Source: an uncultured Bacilli bacterium
GTDB taxonomy: Bacteria; Bacillota_I; Bacilli_A; RF39; UBA660
Direction of reading: 5' to 3'
DNA length: 7,435 nucleotides
NCBI GenBank assembly: GCA_944327405.1
Contig: CALVHK010000046.1
Span: 1 to 7,435 of the forward strand
Under the pieces are notes generated by a model. The model had not been told where the DNA came from and did no database searches. It worked only from the letters and a program-made list of their open reading frames with translations. Below are positions 4,659 through 7,435 of the stretch, piece after piece. Made by a program: the position numbers and the translations under genes. Within the stretch, counting starts at the first letter, position 1. Each line of letters begins with the position of its first letter.

Positions 4659-6290
4659 ATGAAAACAAAGGCTATAGGTTTATTATTTGTGTTAGGAGGT
4701 ATTTTTGCACCTAGTGTTGTTAGTGCTGCTGAAGCAAATTTTTTGGAATGTGTAAAACAAGAAGTGTGCGTGCTAGAAAGTGATGTTACTATTGATGAAC
4801 AAATTACATTAGAAAATGATTTGGTTTTAGATTTAAATGGTCATACTATAACATCTACTTTTCAAGATGCAGGCAAGGGAAATATTGGTACTTCTCATAC
4901 ATTAACAATTAAGGATAGTCAAGGCAACGGAAAATTTGATGCTAGTGCAGCTCAGGGGTATGCGTTTCATGCATATTATGGCGGAACTTTGATTCTAGAG
5001 TCTGGAGAAATTATATCTAAATATGCTCCATTTAGTGGTAATAATAAAACTGGAGATATGAATTTTATAATTAATGGTGGAACTCTTACTGCTTTAGAGG
5101 GAGCTGCTATATTTATGCCAGGACAAGGCACTCTAGAAATTAATGATGGTACATTGAATGGTGGAATAAATATTCGGATGGGCCAAGTTACGATTAATGG
5201 CGGAACTATCATTAATAATAATCCAAAAAATATTGATCCGATTGAAGATTATTATAAGTTTTCTGGAAATGTTTGGTTAAGTGATGCTATTGCTGTTCTA
5301 GGTGGAACATATACTTCTGAAAATTCTGAATATGGCAATTCATTAAATATGACAATTAATGGCGGAACTTTTGAAAGTGAGATTGGTAATGCTTTAACAA
5401 TTTATGCTTTAGGAAGAGTTGAGCAAGACCTTAATTTAACTATTAACGGTGGAACGTTTAATGGTAAAGGAATTTCTGTTGCTATAGAAACTCCAGAAAC
5501 TTTAGAGTTGAAAGGAACTGAGTCAGAGATAGCTGAGTATTCTAAAGTAAATAACGATGTTAAAGTAGTTATTACTGATGGATCATATAGCTCAAATGTA
5601 GAATCATTAGTTGCTGACGGATATAAGGTTGTTGAAAATAACGGCTTATATACTGTGCAACCAAATTTAGTAATTGCAACTGATGATGAAGATGTTACCT
5701 TTGAAAGTGATGAACCTATTTCTAACGACTATAAATTAGTTGTTGAGGAAGAAGAGCTTGCTAATGAGGAAGCAGTAATGGAAAGTGTTAACGAACAAAT
5801 TACTACTGCTTTAGAAGAGACTAAGGAAGAATTATTAGATTCTAAATTAGTAGCTACTTATGATATATCTGTTAAAGATAGTAAAGATCAAGTAGTTAAA
5901 TTAGAAAATGGTAATTATGCTATTTCTATTAAAGTAACAGAGGATCAAGTAAAAGGATATAATGCTTTTAAAGTTGTTTATATTAATGATGAAGGCGAAG
6001 TTGCTGAAATACTTGATGCAGTATTAGCAAATGGTGTTATTACATTTGAAACTACTCACTTAAGTACTTATGCAATAATTGGTTATAATACTGTTACTTT
6101 AACTGAAGACGGTGACGATGTAATTGGCGATGGTACAGATACACCAACGACTCCAGAAACTCCTAGTGAAGAAACTCCAGAAGTTCCACAAACATTCGAT
6201 AGTTTAGGTACTTATGTAGCTGCTGGAATAGTTAGTATCATTGCTATTGTTGGTGCAGTTATTTACATTAAAAGAAAACAAACGAATTAA
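4659..6290 (+). CDS. Sortase-anchored beta-helix-like surface protein
   Basis: This 543-residue secreted wall protein has a signal peptide at 1-23 (KTK, hydrophobic core, cleavage likely after VVSA or SAA). Residues ~40-270 alternate short strands with turns: LVLDLNGHTI (55-64), then repeats around FIINGGT, LEINDGT, VTINGGT, MTINGGT and LTINGGT (first residue near 136, 159, 177, 231 and 260). This is the look of a right-handed beta-helix. An acidic, possibly helical stretch (EEEEL to EELLD, ~363-394) leads to a beta-rich module (~396-475) ending TTHLSTYAIIGY, a closing motif common in Bacillota surface proteins. The C-terminus has a Pro/Thr/Glu spacer (~493-508), VPQTF (509-513), a membrane helix (~518-537) and the tail KRKQTN, a sortase sorting signal with V and F replacing the usual L and G. 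Adhesion or carbohydrate contact is a guess. C31 and C37 may form a disulfide. Confidence 0.88.
   Translation: MKTKAIGLLFVLGGIFAPSVVSAAEANFLECVKQEVCVLESDVTIDEQITLENDLVLDLNGHTITSTFQDAGKGNIGTSHTLTIKDSQGNGKFDASAAQGYAFHAYYGGTLILESGEIISKYAPFSGNNKTGDMNFIINGGTLTALEGAAIFMPGQGTLEINDGTLNGGINIRMGQVTINGGTIINNNPKNIDPIEDYYKFSGNVWLSDAIAVLGGTYTSENSEYGNSLNMTINGGTFESEIGNALTIYALGRVEQDLNLTINGGTFNGKGISVAIETPETLELKGTESEIAEYSKVNNDVKVVITDGSYSSNVESLVADGYKVVENNGLYTVQPNLVIATDDEDVTFESDEPISNDYKLVVEEEELANEEAVMESVNEQITTALEETKEELLDSKLVATYDISVKDSKDQVVKLENGNYAISIKVTEDQVKGYNAFKVVYINDEGEVAEILDAVLANGVITFETTHLSTYAIIGYNTVTLTEDGDDVIGDGTDTPTTPETPSEETPEVPQTFDSLGTYVAAGIVSIIAIVGAVIYIKRKQTN
5070..5456 (+). repeat. Five-copy INGGT repeat in the surface protein gene
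   Basis: ATTAATGGCGGAACT or a close variant occurs at 5070, 5139, 5193, 5355 and 5442. The copies at 5193 and 5355 are identical over 15 bases; the copies at 5070 and 5442 differ only at a few third positions and the one at 5139 is more diverged. They encode the turn of each beta-helix coil and could support slippage or recombination that changes coil number. Confidence 0.8.
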
Positions 6291-6314
6291 GAGGACTTAA
6301 AAGTTCTCTTTTTT
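6289..6314 (+). terminator. Rho-independent terminator of the surface protein gene
   Basis: AAGAGGAC (6289-6296) pairs with GTTCTCTT (6303-6310) with one G-T wobble, around loop TTAAAA, and is followed by U-run to 6314. The stem starts inside the stop codon. Confidence 0.88.
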
Positions 6315-6315
6315 C

Positions 6316-6344
6316 TTGCAATTTTATTCTTCATTTACTATAAT
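6316..6344 (+). promoter_or_regulatory. Promoter of the DUF1848 gene
   Basis: TTGCAA (6316-6321, 4/6) and TATAAT (6339-6344, perfect) are separated by 17 bases and lie directly after the previous terminator. Confidence 0.75.
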
Positions 6345-6365
6345 GATGGTGAAGTAGGCGGTTTT

Positions 6366-7253
6366 ATGATTTTAAATGTAAGTGGAAGAACGGATATTGT
6401 TGCCTTTTATACTCCATGGTTTATGAGACGTTACAAAGAAGGTTTTGTTGATGTTAGAAATCCGATTTATCCTAAACTTGTTAGTCGTATTTATTTTTGT
6501 GATGTTGATATGATTGTATTTTGTACGAAAAATCCTCATTCTATTCTTCCTTATTTGAAAGAAATAAATAAACCAATTTTATTTCATGTTACTTTAACAC
6601 CATATAAAAAAGATATTGAACCAAATGTGATGAATAAAAAGCAAGTAATTGAAGATATTAAAAAAATATCAGATCTTCTTGGTAAAGAACGGGTTTATGT
6701 TAGGTATGATCCAATATTTTTAAGTGAAGAGTATTCTTTAGATTATCATATAAAAGCATTTGAAAAATTATGCGGGAAGCTTGATGGGTATGTGTCTCAT
6801 ATTATTGTTTCTTTTATTGATGATTATAAGAATGTGAGAAAGAATATGGATGTGCTGCGAATTAAAAATTTTACTTTTGAAGATTTTAAAACGTTAGGGT
6901 TAGCTTTTAGTGAAATAGCACGTAATCATCATATGACCGTGCAAACTTGTAGTGAATATAATACGCTTGAAGAATATGGGTTTGTGGTGGACGATTGTGT
7001 TTCAAAAGAATTAGCTAAAAAACTAACCGGTAAAAATTATCCCGTTTGGAAGGGAAGAAATAACAAGTACTGTCATTGTGCTAGTATGGTGGATATTGGA
7101 AGTTATAATACATGCAGTCATTATTGTAAATATTGTTATGCGAATTATGATGAAGATAAAATCAAAGACAATATAAAAAATCATCACGATGATTCAACCA
7201 TGCTTGTTGGCTATTTAGAGAGTGATGATGAGATAAAAGCGAGAAAAAATTGA
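6366..7253 (+). CDS. DUF1848 protein with C-terminal radical-SAM-like cysteines
   Basis: This soluble 295-residue protein belongs to DUF1848. It opens with the family signature VSGRTDIVAFY (5-15), followed by a conserved block at 46-57 (DVDMIVFCTKNP), where relatives usually have Trp rather than Cys53 as I remember. HVTLTPY (74-80) and RYDPIF (113-118) look like strands of a TIM-barrel-like fold. The C-terminus holds Cys236 and Cys238 (CHC) and then C250-X3-C254-X2-C257-Y, the spacing that binds a 4Fe-4S cluster in radical SAM enzymes, where it normally lies near the N-terminus. The family has been noted for this arrangement, and its reaction is unknown to me. ATG 6366 has a modest ribosome binding site (AGGCGG, 6356-6361). 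It is monocistronic. No substrate or pathway can be assigned from the neighbours. Confidence 0.92.
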   Translation: MILNVSGRTDIVAFYTPWFMRRYKEGFVDVRNPIYPKLVSRIYFCDVDMIVFCTKNPHSILPYLKEINKPILFHVTLTPYKKDIEPNVMNKKQVIEDIKKISDLLGKERVYVRYDPIFLSEEYSLDYHIKAFEKLCGKLDGYVSHIIVSFIDDYKNVRKNMDVLRIKNFTFEDFKTLGLAFSEIARNHHMTVQTCSEYNTLEEYGFVVDDCVSKELAKKLTGKNYPVWKGRNNKYCHCASMVDIGSYNTCSHYCKYCYANYDEDKIKDNIKNHHDDSTMLVGYLESDDEIKARKN

Positions 7254-7279
7254 TTTTTGGATGTTTGATATGCTAATAT
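7250..7279 (+). promoter_or_regulatory. Possible promoter of the last gene
   Basis: TTGATT (7250-7255) and TAATAT (7274-7279) are 18 bases apart, with TG at 7271-7272 extending the -10 box. The expected start near 7286 would fall inside the ribosome binding site, leaving a very short leader, so the call is tentative. Confidence 0.4.
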
Positions 7280-7299
7280 TGTTTTGAGGGACTGATAAT

Positions 7300-7435
7300 A
7301 TGTACCGAGTTGGAGTAGGCTATTTACTTGCTAGTTTATTAAAAATGAAAATAAAATATTTTCATGAATACTTTGTGACAATTTCGGAATTACGGCAGTT
7401 TGAGCAAGAGTTGTATCAAAAAGAAAAAGAATTGG
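7300..7435 (+). CDS. Unrecognised protein, partial (runs off the window)
   Basis: ATG 7300 has TGAGGGA at 7285-7291, spaced by 8 bases, and the frame stays open for 45 codons to the window edge. The visible start is MYRVGVGYLLASLL, followed by a basic patch (KMKIKYF, 16-22), then a segment with an amphipathic helical look rich in Glu, Gln and Lys (FEQELYQKEKEL, to residue 45). The first 15 residues are mildly hydrophobic but too short for a clear membrane helix or signal peptide. I do not recognise the family. Spacing of 46 bases after the DUF1848 gene, with no terminator between, allows co-transcription as well as an independent promoter. Confidence 0.65.
   Translation, partial: MYRVGVGYLLASLLKMKIKYFHEYFVTISELRQFEQELYQKEKEL

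Noticed and set aside
4976..5212. Minus-strand open frame of 78 codons
   Set aside because: It is antisense to the repetitive beta-helix coding region, and its Pro/Ile-rich translation is a by-product of the INGGT repeats.
1..7435. Mycoplasma-like code with TGA as tryptophan
   Set aside because: Tryptophan is TGG throughout, and TGA ends the PAP2 and DUF1848 genes at the expected C-termini.

Overview
The window is a low-GC, strongly AT-rich bacterial segment with every convincing gene on the + strand. Purine-rich ribosome binding sites, TTGA(C/T)-17/19-TATAAT promoters, hairpin-plus-U terminators, a Gram-positive-type undecaprenol/diacylglycerol kinase and a sortase-anchored surface protein point to Bacillota, perhaps a host-associated Bacilli/Erysipelotrichia-like lineage (inferred from gene style only). 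TGA acts as a stop (PAP2 and DUF1848 genes) and tryptophan is TGG, so the code is standard and not the mycoplasma one.

Layout. (1) 22-1318: an apparent operon of a MerR-family regulator of the AdhR/NmlR type, a flavodoxin-like protein and a DUF362-family protein. The last is a pseudogene: its first 25 codons join directly, in a different frame, to the C-terminal ~115 residues. A strong terminator follows. (2) 1370-2365: a PAP2-type lipid phosphatase and a DgkA-type kinase, a likely undecaprenyl-phosphate recycling pair. (3) 2369-3382: two promoters with the 19-bp spacer and imperfect dyad typical of MerR-family control. The first drives a DUF4405-like, histidine-rich membrane protein. The second drives only a relic, in which a carboxymuconolactone-decarboxylase start joins a flavodoxin C-terminus. 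(4) 3473-4573: a VanZ-RDD fusion membrane protein. (5) 4659-6290: a secreted beta-helix-like surface protein with five TINGGT-type repeats and a non-canonical VPQTF sorting signal. (6) 6366-7253: a DUF1848 protein with a C-terminal radical-SAM-like cysteine motif. (7) 7300-7435: the start of an unrecognised protein that runs off the window.

How the parts fit. The regulator at the left edge has the conserved cysteine of the AdhR/NmlR group, and the two matching MerR-type promoters lie 2-3 kb downstream. The simplest reading is a local electrophile/carbonyl-stress redox regulon (flavodoxins, DUF362, DUF4405, CMD) that has been eroded by at least two deletions, each with short apparent sequence overlap at the junction. 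The remaining genes are envelope functions or a poorly characterised putative Fe-S protein. I see no complete mobile element, CRISPR array, tRNA or rRNA. The most unusual points are the damaged regulon with its promoters still intact, and the regulator's start site, where a good ribosome binding site is correctly spaced from an ATA codon rather than ATG.
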